In this document: positions 24,935 through 31,881 of the stretch, piece after piece
How positions within the stretch are numbered: position 1 is the stretch's first letter
Layout: each line of letters begins with the position of its first letter
The notes under the pieces: model-generated
Told to the model about the DNA's origin: nothing
Seen by the model: only the letters and a program-made list of their open reading frames with translations
Databases searched by the model: none
Program-made: the position numbers and the translations under genes
Assembly: GCF_012843315.1 (NCBI RefSeq)
Contig: NZ_JABAEX010000007.1
Location: forward strand, 42,086 to 106,085
Direction: 5' to 3'
DNA length: 64,000 nt
DNA from: Streptococcus sp. WB01_FAA12
GTDB lineage: Bacteria; Bacillota; Bacilli; Lactobacillales; Streptococcaceae

Positions 24935-25736
24935 AATGATAAGTAAGACAGTAACCCAAACTCAGAGATTTTTGCGGCTACCGTTAGAGGCACAGGCTCT
25001 ATATTTTCATTTAATTCAAAACTCAGATGATGATGGAGTAGTAGAGGCTTTCCCTGTTGTTAGAATGATAGGGGTTAGTGAGGATAGCCTAGGACTTTTG
25101 ATAGTCAAGGAATTTATCAGGCCGCTTAATGATGAAATGGTTTATTTTATTGTGGATTTTCATGAGCAGAATACTATCAAGAAAGATAGATATAAAAAAA
25201 GTGTCTATCATGAGCTACTAGAAACCCTTAAAAGCCAGGGTTTTTATGAAGTGGAGCCCAATGGGTTCCAAAGTGGAAACCAAACGGAAACCAATGGGTT
25301 CCCCAATATAAGTCAATATAAGTCAAGTCAAGATAATCTAAGTCAATATAAGTCAAGTCAAGATAATCTAAGTCAATCTAGGTCAGGTCAGAATGACGAG
25401 GACGAGCATGAAAATCCAATCTTTGAAAAATTAAAGTCGGCTTTTGGTCAAATGTCAGTCAATGGGACAATGATGGAAGAAGTGAGAGACTTGTTAGAAA
25501 TTCATGGCCAAGAGCTAGTTATCTATGCTCTTGAGGCAACTATCCTAAACGCTGGTAAGTCAATTAGATATACCAGGTCAATTCTTTCAAATTGGCAAGG
25601 ATTAGGACTTAGAACAGTTGAGCAAGTTAAGCAGCATGAGGAGCAAAGGCAAAAGCTGAAACAGTCACCTAAACAAGCTGAGCCTATTAGCCGTGAGGAA
25701 TGGCTAAAAACACGAACAGAGGAAAACCCATTTTAG
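24921..25736 (+). CDS. Replication initiator-like protein with iterons in its gene
   Basis: 271 residues from the ATG at 24921 (GGAAG nearby; another ATG at 24936). The N-terminal 110 residues form a winged-helix replisome-organiser domain (TQRFLRLPLEAQALYFHLI, DDDGVVEAFPVVRMIG). The middle is a Ser/Gln-rich linker coded by a 30-bp tandem repeat, and the C-terminal part (about 170-250) resembles a DnaD/DnaB2 domain (MEEVRDLLEIHGQELVIYAL, RYTRSILSNW). It should open the satellite origin and recruit the helicase loader encoded 12 bases downstream. Confidence 0.78.
   Translation: MGNRRMISKTVTQTQRFLRLPLEAQALYFHLIQNSDDDGVVEAFPVVRMIGVSEDSLGLLIVKEFIRPLNDEMVYFIVDFHEQNTIKKDRYKKSVYHELLETLKSQGFYEVEPNGFQSGNQTETNGFPNISQYKSSQDNLSQYKSSQDNLSQSRSGQNDEDEHENPIFEKLKSAFGQMSVNGTMMEEVRDLLEIHGQELVIYALEATILNAGKSIRYTRSILSNWQGLGLRTVEQVKQHEEQRQKLKQSPKQAEPISREEWLKTRTEENPF
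25311..25391. repeat. Tandem 30-bp iterons, probable satellite replication origin
   Basis: Two exact 30-bp units (25311-25340 and 25341-25370) and a degenerate partial third. Each unit is three ten-base words beginning AGTCAATATA, AGTCAAGTCA, AGATAATCTA. Just upstream, AATGGGTTCC and GGAAACCAA each occur twice (25259-25301). Iterons inside the initiator gene are a known arrangement in phages and satellites; that this is the origin is inference. Confidence 0.65.
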
Positions 25737-25747
25737 GAGGGTGAGCA

Positions 25748-26596
25748 ATGGAAAATAAATTTGAGCAATATAACAACAGAAAAATTAGTGAAAAGGTATG
25801 TGAGGTTCATAAGGTCAATTATTGGCAAATATCAACGCCAATAAGAGGCAGTAAGGAACGAAGTATACAAGAGTTTTGCCCTGAATGTTGTCAGGAGCAA
25901 ATTGATAGGCAAGAGCAAGAGGGAGTTAATAACAGTCTAAACGCTGAGATTTACCTAAAAACCTATAATGTGCTTATGCGAGACAGTACGATCCCTAGGG
26001 AGTTAAAAGAGGCTAGCTTTGAGAACTTCATAGCTGAGACAGCCGAGGAAAAGCAACTATTAGCATTTGCTAGGGAGCAGGTAGATAAATACCTGGACGG
26101 TATGACAGGGAATACCCTATTTACAGGATCTACAGGCATAGGGAAAAGCCATTTGAGCGTAGCTATTGCTAAAGCTATAAACGAGGGCTACAAGGCCAAA
26201 GGAGAGCCTAAAAGCGTGTTGTTTGTCAATCTAACAGAAATCCTTAGGAGAGTTAGAGAGAGCTTTAACTCTCCTACTAGTCTAGAGGGGCACTACTCAA
26301 GAATGCTAAAAGAGGTTGATTACCTGGTACTTGATGATTTAGGTATAAAATCGGACAACGCTAGTAATAAAGGTAAATCAGTCTGGGAAGAAGAGTTTAT
26401 TTTTGATATTCTCAGCAATCGAGATAAAACCATTATTACTACAAATCTAAGCAGCTCAGAGATTGCTAGCTTGTATAGTGAACGAGTGGCCAGCCGTGTC
26501 AGAACTGGCTTAGAGGGTAACTTTTTCAAGTCATTTACTATCAAAGATAAGCGATACTCAATCAGTAGCTTAAAGGCTAAGGTCGCTCAAAATTGA
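25748..26596 (+). CDS. DnaC/IstB-like AAA+ helicase loader
   Basis: 282 residues. The N-terminus has possible zinc ligands (VCEVH at about 18-22 and FCPECC at about 53-58), then an AAA+ ATPase core with Walker A TGSTGIGKSHLSVAIAK and Walker B YLVLDDLGI, sensor-1 TIITTNL and the arginine-rich end SERVASRVRTGL. DnaC/DnaI-type proteins load the host DnaB helicase at phage origins. GGAGGGTGAGCA precedes the ATG. Its stop codon lies within the first of a series of CTCA/TGAG palindromes. Confidence 0.88.
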   Translation: MENKFEQYNNRKISEKVCEVHKVNYWQISTPIRGSKERSIQEFCPECCQEQIDRQEQEGVNNSLNAEIYLKTYNVLMRDSTIPRELKEASFENFIAETAEEKQLLAFAREQVDKYLDGMTGNTLFTGSTGIGKSHLSVAIAKAINEGYKAKGEPKSVLFVNLTEILRRVRESFNSPTSLEGHYSRMLKEVDYLVLDDLGIKSDNASNKGKSVWEEEFIFDILSNRDKTIITTNLSSSEIASLYSERVASRVRTGLEGNFFKSFTIKDKRYSISSLKAKVAQN

Positions 26597-27088
26597 GTAG
26601 GTTGAAAAAAGTATGCACGGGGTGCACCTGCACCCTAAGCAAGGCTATTACTCAAAAAAGAGTAACAGCTTAAAGATGAGTAAGCGCTGAGCGCAGCGTT
26701 TGCTTTTCAAAAGTGGAACTCAAAAAGCTCAAAAATGAGCGAAAGTACATTAAAAAGGGCAGTAAAAAGTATTGAATGGTTTAAAATATCAGTTATTTCA
26801 ATGATTTATAGTTGATTAGATTACAACATTTACTTATCTTTCAAGCTATTAGTCATTTTTGCTTAACAGATTTGTGACTCAAAAATGAGTAGCAAACAAA
26901 ACTAATAACGGTTATACAGGAACCGAAGACTTTTCGACATATTTGTCGCTCAAAGATAGCCCTAAAATGGGTCAGCTTACAACTGTACCCGTTTGGACAC
27001 TTGTTGTAGCCTAGTTATAACTACAGGCCAAACTATTTAATGTTTACAGGCGTACCTGGAGGTACACCCGAGATAGAGGAGGTTTAAT
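26586..27088. repeat. Palindrome-rich non-coding region of the satellite
   Basis: No convincing gene between 26597 and 27088. It holds four related inverted repeats: CTCAAAATTGAG (26586), CTCAAAAAAGAG (26651), CTCAAAAATGAG (26728) and CTCAAAAATGAG (26878). There are also GGGTGCA-CC-TGCACCC (26620-26635), TAGTTATAACTA (27012-27023) and GTACCT-GG-AGGTAC (27052-27065). Such density suggests a binding region for a replication, packaging or regulatory protein. Confidence 0.7.
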
Positions 27089-27268
27089 ATGATACAAAAG
27101 ACAGAACAGCTTAAAGATTTGCTTGATAGAGGCTTTGTTTTATTCTCAAAAAATGGTATAATTGAGTCAGTCAAGTTACCTGAGTTTGGCAGTCTTACTA
27201 TTAAAACGCAAAACGGAAAACCAGTTCATCAGGAAATGTTGACTATGACTAAATTTACTGCTGACTAG
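27089..27268 (+). CDS. Small hypothetical satellite protein
   Basis: 59 residues starting MIQKTEQLKDLLDRGFVLFS, with LPEFGSLTIKTQNGKPVHQE in the second half, probably a small beta-rich fold. GAGGAGGTTTAAT gives it a strong ribosome site. It stands alone between the palindrome-rich region and a terminator-like hairpin (about 27280-27325). Similar short proteins occur in streptococcal phages in my recollection, without known function. Confidence 0.65.
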   Translation: MIQKTEQLKDLLDRGFVLFSKNGIIESVKLPEFGSLTIKTQNGKPVHQEMLTMTKFTAD

Positions 27269-27279
27269 AAAACTAGAGG

Positions 27280-27325
27280 CATGATATAAGAGTTTAACTA
27301 CTCTTTGTCATGTCTCTTTTTGTTT
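27280..27325 (+). terminator. Terminator-like nested hairpin
   Basis: GAGGCATGATA pairs with TGTCATGTCTC, enclosing an inner AAGAGT/ACTCTT stem, followed by TTTTTG. It separates the early genes from the gp10-like gene. Confidence 0.6.
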
Positions 27326-27346
27326 TAGTCATAGAAAGGAGGGACT

Positions 27347-27742
27347 TTGGGAACAGGAGTAAAAGTAAAGGTAAATCTAAAAGGTATTGAGCGTAAAGTA
27401 ACACCTATGGGATTAGCGAGAGCTAAAGAGGCAGTCACTAATCAGATGGTTATGGACATGAACCGTTTTATACCTAGGCGATCTGGGGAACTAAGAGGAA
27501 ACTTGACTAAGGCCAATGGGAGAATAGTTTATAATGCGCCGTATGCAAGAATGCAGTTTTACGGCAAGAAACGAAAAGGGTTCGTTTCAGATAAACAGCG
27601 TAAGTTTTTCTTTGCGAATAAAGAGGAACTACTAAAATATAAAAAAGCCCCAGGGACAGGACCGAGATGGGATAAAAAAGCTAGCGCTCTATATTCTAAG
27701 GACTGGGAACAAGTAGCTAAAAGAGCGCTAGAATTGAAATAA
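27347..27742 (+). CDS. HK97-gp10-like / minor capsid-type protein
   Basis: 131 residues with a TTG start at 27347, supported by AAAGGAGG six bases upstream and by the lack of a nearby ATG. MNRFIPRRSGELRGNLTKA and IVYNAPYARMQFYGK match streptococcal phage minor capsid / head-tail connector proteins of the gp10 group. It is the only virion-type protein in the element. A satellite may use it to alter or recruit helper capsids, as PICI Cpm proteins do; that role is inference. Confidence 0.75.
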   Translation: MGTGVKVKVNLKGIERKVTPMGLARAKEAVTNQMVMDMNRFIPRRSGELRGNLTKANGRIVYNAPYARMQFYGKKRKGFVSDKQRKFFFANKEELLKYKKAPGTGPRWDKKASALYSKDWEQVAKRALELK

Positions 27743-27754
27743 AGGAGAATTATC

Positions 27755-28384
27755 ATGACACTAGAACAAATAAAGGCGCAAATTTACAACCTAGGCACTT
27801 ATAAGCAACAAAAGATTGAGGCTTATGGAGCAATGAAAAAAGAACTTTGGGAAAAAGTTCGAAATCAGGTTTTATATCAGTCTGAGGCTGAGCTACGCCT
27901 GGAGAATTTTAAGAAAGAGGCCGATCAGTATTCAGATACTGAGTTTGCAAATATTCTAGCTAAGCTAGAGAACTTTGAACAGACAGAACTAGAGAAAATT
28001 AAATCAGAGTACGAAACAGTAACGGCTGATAATGTTGCTGAGTTGAACTTACTGAGCACTATGAAAGTATCGGAGCAGGAGCTGCTAAGTTACTTAGAGA
28101 AATACAAGCGCAATCCGTTGGCCATTAAGAAATTACATGAAATCGGAGCAGCTAACAACATTGCTTTGCCTAGCTATATCCTGAAAGAGGATAGACTAGC
28201 TGAGCTGCTAAATGTATTCAAACGATATGCTAAGAGTTATCATGAAACTCCAATCGTCGATAGTAACGGTTCAGCAAGTGATCTAGCTTTCATGTTAGTT
28301 TTAGCTAGTGATGAATTGAATACAGCCTTAGAAACATACTCTAATCATTTTGATACGGCTCTAGGGCTATCTGAGAGCTTGTAA
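27755..28384 (+). CDS. Hypothetical coiled-coil protein
   Basis: 209 residues, strongly helical and charged through residue 130 (ENFKKEADQYSDTEFANILA, LENFEQTELEKIKSEYETV), with a separate C-terminal helical part. The heptad pattern and acidic character recall scaffolding proteins, but I recognise no family. AAAGGAG precedes the ATG, 12 bases after the gp10-like gene, so the two are co-transcribed and may act together on capsids. Confidence 0.65.
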   Translation: MTLEQIKAQIYNLGTYKQQKIEAYGAMKKELWEKVRNQVLYQSEAELRLENFKKEADQYSDTEFANILAKLENFEQTELEKIKSEYETVTADNVAELNLLSTMKVSEQELLSYLEKYKRNPLAIKKLHEIGAANNIALPSYILKEDRLAELLNVFKRYAKSYHETPIVDSNGSASDLAFMLVLASDELNTALETYSNHFDTALGLSESL

Positions 28385-28442
28385 AACTAGTCAAAAGTGT
28401 ATCAGCGATAAAATACCTGGTACACTTTTTAGAACGGTTTAC

Positions 28443-28474
28443 GGAACGTTTAGAGCGTTCCAATGAAGTATAAT
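28443..28474 (+). promoter_or_regulatory. Promoter with overlapping inverted repeat
   Basis: TATAAT at 28469-28474 lies eight bases after the inverted repeat GGAACG-N7-CGTTCC (28443-28461), which covers the -35 position; another GAACG lies just upstream. This suggests a regulated promoter for the gene at 28506. A terminator-like hairpin (AAAAGTGTATC / GGTACACTTTTT) precedes it at about 28391-28431. Confidence 0.6.
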
Positions 28475-28505
28475 TTCCGAAACGAACACGGTGAGAGGGT
28501 GCTAA

Positions 28506-28832
28506 ATGGAGAGAGATGTTAGAGGGCGTTTTTTACCAGGTAATCAAGTTGCTAGAGGCAATCGAGGAAATAGGCAACCGAAGTATGGAAACAATAATGC
28601 TATGAAACACGGTTTATATAATCGTTATACAGGCCTTTTACCTAGTAGAAATGGTGGCCTTTCAATATATAAAAACGGGCTATATTTAGGCTCCTTACAT
28701 AAGAAATACTATCACATTGCTGAAAAGGGCGAGATAATGATAGACGTACAAGCGGTACAATGTCTAATAGATGTTTGTGGCTTGCCTGAAAGTCTTTTCG
28801 GAGATCCTGAGTACATTGAATACTATGAGTAA
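28506..28832 (+). CDS. Small protein with a terminase-small-subunit-like N-terminus
   Basis: 108 residues. The opening DVRGRFLPGNQVARGNRG and KYGNNNAMKHGLY closely follow the basic, glycine/asparagine-rich start of phage small terminase subunits. The remainder (GGLSIYKNGLYLGSLHKKYY, CGLPESLFGDPEYIEYYE) does not look like a TerS core, and the protein is shorter than usual. It may be a truncated TerS, a satellite packaging-redirection protein or a DNA-binding regulator. It has its own promoter with an inverted repeat. AGAGGGTG precedes the ATG. Confidence 0.55.
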   Translation: MERDVRGRFLPGNQVARGNRGNRQPKYGNNNAMKHGLYNRYTGLLPSRNGGLSIYKNGLYLGSLHKKYYHIAEKGEIMIDVQAVQCLIDVCGLPESLFGDPEYIEYYE

Positions 28833-28931
28833 TGTCCGTTTTCGGACTTAACTAAAACAAAAAAAGCCAAGGCGCTCCGCCTCAGCAATAATTTTCAAAC
28901 ACTATTATTATATCACAAAGGAGGCCAAGGC

Positions 28932-29351
28932 ATGACACCAGAGCAGGTAAAAGAAAAACTAGAGGGCGTTAAGTGGATCAATAAAGAAATAGAGGGCTTA
29001 TATTTAGAGCTTGGAGCTTTAGAAAGTGGTATCATCAAAAAGCAAGAACTGAGCACTACCAGAGTACAAACAAGCAGGGTAAATACAGCAGAGAATAACC
29101 TTATAAGTGTTCTGAAGCTAAAAGAGGACACTTTACAGAGAATTGAGCGACTTACTGAAGAGAGAATGGAAATATCTAGGCTGATCGATAAGCTGGCCAA
29201 TCCGCTTGAGCGTTCTGTTTTAAGACTTTTTTATTTGAATGATCTTGTAGCTTTGGAAGTTGCTGAGGAAATAGGTGTATCTACAGCCTCGGTATATCGA
29301 GTAAGGCAAAAAGCTATAGAACATTTGGCAGGTATTGTAAACGGGGATTGA
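28932..29351 (+). CDS. ArpU/RinA-type phage transcription activator (DUF1492-like)
   Basis: 139 residues: a long N-terminal coiled coil (residues 1-90) and a sigma-region-4-type helix-turn-helix at the end (NPLERSVLRLFYLNDLVALE, VAEEIGVSTASVYRVRQKAI). This is the architecture of ArpU/RinA/LtrC-type activators of late phage operons in Gram-positive bacteria. AAAGGAGG precedes the ATG. Directly downstream lies a promoter region with three spaced pairs of AGGT words, the likely target. A short G+C-rich hairpin at 28870-28890 separates it from the previous gene. Confidence 0.8.
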   Translation: MTPEQVKEKLEGVKWINKEIEGLYLELGALESGIIKKQELSTTRVQTSRVNTAENNLISVLKLKEDTLQRIERLTEERMEISRLIDKLANPLERSVLRLFYLNDLVALEVAEEIGVSTASVYRVRQKAIEHLAGIVNGD

Positions 29352-29419
29352 TTTATACTTATGTAAAAAGCCCTAAGATTACCCTAAAGTATTGATATTT
29401 TTTAGAATCGTAGAATGTA

Positions 29420-29524
29420 AAGGTTTTGGCAAGGTAAACTAAGTTTTCCAATGGTGAGGTTTTGGTGAGGTTATGTATTTAAAAATACTAAGGTTCTACT
29501 AAGGTACAAGAGTTATGGTAAAAT
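29420..29524 (+). promoter_or_regulatory. Probable activator-dependent promoter with three AGGT-pair repeats
   Basis: Three 16-bp repeats at 29420 (AAGGTTTTGGCAAGGT), 29456 (GAGGTTTTGGTGAGGT) and 29490 (AAGGTTCTACTAAGGT). In each the two AGGT words start 11 bp apart, one helical turn, and the repeats start 36 and 34 bp apart. The extended -10 TGGTAAAAT (29516-29524) follows 10 bp after the last repeat, and no consensus -35 exists because repeat 3 covers that position. The rest of the 29352-29609 gap shows nothing else. Confidence 0.7.
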
Positions 29525-29609
29525 CAAGATAGAACAATGAGTACAAAGTAAAGGAACAGAACAAAGGTATCATTGTTTTAGAAATGAATTTAAGAGAGGA
29601 GTAAAGTCT

Positions 29610-29786
29610 ATGAATTTGGAAGAAGCGTTAAAACAAGTAAGCAGCTGGAATCTTAAAAAGCCTGCTCCCTTAATCCCTGCTGAAATGACTGACGAAGAGC
29701 TATCACATTTGAGGTTTACCACGTTTTCAAAAGAAGATGAAGAGGCTATCATGGCTGAACTCAAAAAAAGAGGTCTAGTGTTATGA
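29610..29786 (+). CDS. Small hypothetical satellite protein
   Basis: 58 residues, acidic/helical (MNLEEALKQVSSWNLKKPAP, FSKEDEEAIMAELKKRGLVL). AGAGGAG precedes the ATG. Its TGA overlaps the start of the next gene (ATGA). It is the first gene behind the AGGT-repeat promoter. No family recognised. Confidence 0.6.
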   Translation: MNLEEALKQVSSWNLKKPAPLIPAEMTDEELSHLRFTTFSKEDEEAIMAELKKRGLVL

Positions 29787-30064
29787 AATACAGTCAACAA
29801 GTATTAGACATGCTAGAAAAAGCAGTCAATGGTCAGATTGATAATTTTTGGGATTCTTCCTTTAAGTTTAATTCCCTTTTTGGAGAAGATGAGGATTTTG
29901 CTGAGGCTTGGGACAATGAAAACCCTGAAATGTTTGACGCTCTCAATGATTTTGAGCTGATGATATTCTTAGAGGAACATGACCCAAGTGATAAGCAAGG
30001 ATTTATCAATTTCCTAACACCTTACTACAAAAAAGCAAAACAGTTAGTAAACCATAGCTCTTAG
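29783..30064 (+). CDS. Small acidic hypothetical protein
   Basis: 93 residues, very acidic in the middle (FGEDEDFAEAWDNENPEMFD, FLEEHDPSDKQG) with a C-terminal aromatic/basic helix. The charge profile resembles small DNA-mimic or inhibitor proteins of phages, but no family is recognised. Translationally coupled to the preceding gene. Confidence 0.6.
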   Translation: MKYSQQVLDMLEKAVNGQIDNFWDSSFKFNSLFGEDEDFAEAWDNENPEMFDALNDFELMIFLEEHDPSDKQGFINFLTPYYKKAKQLVNHSS

Positions 30065-30117
30065 TTTATTCTAGGCGTTTTTACCTGCAAAAAACACTAT
30101 GGGAAAGGAGACCGTAA

Positions 30118-30333
30118 ATGAGTAAACAACTTTGGAACTACCTACGTTCAAGAGTTCAGGTAGTAACTAGTGACGGTAAAGTCATAAAAGGTTTTGTCAT
30201 AGATTTTATTGACGAAATGGACAATGATGAGCAAGATGAAATCACTATCCTCATTGACAATCCTAGCCCTGATGAACCAACTGAGATTTCTCTCTTTGAG
30301 ACTGAAATCAGTACTATTCAAGAGGTAAAATAA
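30118..30333 (+). CDS. Small LSM/SH3-like protein
   Basis: 71 residues with a pattern of short strands, VQVVTSDGKVIKGFVIDFID, DEITILIDNP, ISLFETEISTIQEV, typical of the small Sm-like domain proteins common in Firmicute accessory DNA. AAAGGAGACC precedes the ATG. Function unknown. It is the last gene before the right-end repeat copy 1, which overlaps its stop codon region. Confidence 0.65.
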   Translation: MSKQLWNYLRSRVQVVTSDGKVIKGFVIDFIDEMDNDEQDEITILIDNPSPDEPTEISLFETEISTIQEVK

Positions 30334-30580
30334 AAAGCACCTATGACAGGTGCAATTTACTTGCTTACTGAACTCATCAATTTAAGTCCCCTTTTTGTTA
30401 CCCTTTATGTTTTCTCAGCTTATTTGAATTTAATAGTTTTTGAGAAAATCAAGTTAGATTTAGAGCAGGCTTAGGCCTGTTTTTCTGTACCTAATCACTG
30501 CAAGATAACAAAATGCTTTAATTTTAAGAAATATCTTACAAAAAGCCTACAACAGTGGGCTTTTTGCTTTGTCTTAAAAA
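30327..30580. repeat. Satellite right-end direct repeat, copy 1 (254 bp)
   Basis: Similar, roughly 85% by eye, to 31882-32137. Contents in order: hairpin GCACCT/AGGTGC, the att-core-like CCCTTTTTGTTACCC (30389-30403, one mismatch to attL), the stem CAGGC-TTAG-GCCTG, and the terminator AAGCCTAC-AACA-GTGGGCTTTTT. Confidence 0.85.
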
Positions 30581-31148
30581 GTTGATTTCTGGGTTTGTTC
30601 AGTTATTTGTTCAGTTATAAGCTTTTTAGTGCAGTTTCATAGAATGAGACTGCTTTTTTTGCGTTCTCTTTTGAGAGGTGGCTTATGGTCATGGATAAAG
30701 TAGAATTGTTTAGATGTTTGGGTACTTATCGCTTTAATAGATAAATAATAAAAATAGAAGTGTCCCACCTCCTACCGCAGAAAGTTCTGTTTCAAGGGGA
30801 GATGGAAAACCTCTATTCGTTAATTTAATTATAGCCTAAAAAACTTTTAAATACAAGGATATTGTAAAATCATAGAATGTTAAAAGAAAATAATAGGGAG
30901 GTCAAAGATTACCATTTAAAGAATAAAAAAGCTGATATAGAAAACATTGCAAAAGGTATAAGCGATAATGAAAGTTAATTTTTTAATTTCCAAATAATAG
31001 CATTAAGTTTTTCGAATAAGTAAGTATATATTTTAATCTTTTTTAGAAAGTTGAATTAAAGTAGTGACAAATTTTTTTAAAAAGTGTATACTTGATATAG
31101 TATGGATTGATTTTGATTCGTACAATATTTTTACTAGGAGGCAAATCA
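30581..31148. other. AT-rich gap before the DUF2335 cassette
   Basis: Contains two tandem GTTCAGTTAT words (30598-30619), a terminator GCAGTTTCA/TGAGACTGC with seven T residues (30634-30662), and a G+C-richer block with CAGAAAGTTCTG (30778-30789). There is also a doubtful 33-codon frame at 30877-30978 (MLKENNREVKDYHLKNKKA). A promoter (GTGACA at 31061-31066, TATACT at 31084-31089) lies at the end. It looks like eroded mobile DNA. Confidence 0.55.
31061..31089 (+). promoter_or_regulatory. Promoter of the DUF2335 cassette
   Basis: GTGACA followed after 17 bp by TATACT, about 60 bases before the first cassette gene, suggesting expression independent of the satellite operons. Confidence 0.65.
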
Positions 31149-31369
31149 TGAATAAGAAGACAACTTTTCTAGTGGCTGAAAATGATTTTTTATCAGGAGT
31201 ATCCAGAGTTCTTGATATTGCATCCACAAGAAACAAGAGAGTTTACAATACATCACACTCTGGTGAAGAAGCTGATAAAAAAGCTATTTTTAATGATTGG
31301 TTTATGATTGGTAATGATATCAGGGGGGCTTATGAGCAATTCAAAAAAGAAGTCAAAGCACAAGCCTAG
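31149..31369 (+). CDS. Small soluble partner of the DUF2335 protein
   Basis: 73 residues from the ATG at 31149 (ACTAGGAGGCAAATC gives a strong ribosome site). Sequence segments: TTFLVAENDFLSGVSRVLDI and EEADKKAIFNDWFMIGNDIR; helical, mixed charge, no signal peptide. Its last 38 bases overlap the start of the DUF2335 gene in another frame, so the pair is co-translated. I recognise no family. A regulator, antitoxin-like or sensor role in the pair is possible. Confidence 0.65.
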
Positions 31370-31835
31370 CTCCAACCCTAATTCTAAATCCAACCTTACA
31401 ACGGCTCATCAAGTTACAGAGTTCATCGAAAAACAACCAACAGATGTTCGAGAAGAAGTTACAGATAAACTGATAGCTCAACGTGTTGAAAGCATGAGTT
31501 ATTCAGGGCCAATTCCTCCTCCACATCTATTAAAGGAGTTTAATGCTTCAATTCCTAACGGTGCAGATAGAATAATGAAAATGGCGGAACAACAGTCTAC
31601 ACACCGTATGGATTTAGAGAAAAAAGTTGTTACTGCAAATAACAGAGATGCTCTTTTGGGTGTCATTTTTGCCGGAATAATAGGAATAATAATTGTAATA
31701 GGTTCGATGTTCCTTATTTATAACAACAAAAATATACAAGGGTTAGGTATCTTATTAGCAAGTGCTGTGGCTTATATTAGTGTATTTAAGAAGAGTAAAG
31801 CAAGAGATGATAAAAACCTTGAAGAAAAAGAGTAA
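31332..31835 (+). CDS. DUF2335 membrane protein
   Basis: 167 residues from the ATG at 31332 with GGGGGG just upstream. Basic Ser/Lys/Asn-rich N-terminus, then the DUF2335 core: SGPIPPPHLLKEFNASIPNG, ADRIMKMAEQQSTHRMDLEK, followed by two membrane helices near residues 103-126 and 133-150 and a charged tail. The proteins are widespread in accessory DNA and have no proven function. It overlaps the small partner gene and ends at a strong terminator. Location in a repeat-bounded cassette at a satellite's end is typical of cargo such as anti-phage genes, which is inference. Confidence 0.8.
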   Translation: MSNSKKKSKHKPSSNPNSKSNLTTAHQVTEFIEKQPTDVREEVTDKLIAQRVESMSYSGPIPPPHLLKEFNASIPNGADRIMKMAEQQSTHRMDLEKKVVTANNRDALLGVIFAGIIGIIIVIGSMFLIYNNKNIQGLGILLASAVAYISVFKKSKARDDKNLEEKE

Positions 31836-31841
31836 TAAAAG

Positions 31842-31865
31842 AAAAAGCACCGTATGGTGCTTTTT
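31842..31865 (+). terminator. Terminator of the DUF2335 cassette
   Basis: AAAAAGCACC-GTAT-GGTGCTTTTT, perfect 10-bp stem, seven bases after the stop codon. Confidence 0.9.
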
Positions 31866-31881
31866 GTAATATAATAGTAGC

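Noticed and set aside
30877..30978. 33-codon frame MLKENNREVKDYHLKNKKA in the gap before the DUF2335 cassette
   Set aside because: No ribosome site, AT-rich DNA where such frames arise by chance; kept only as a remark on the gap.
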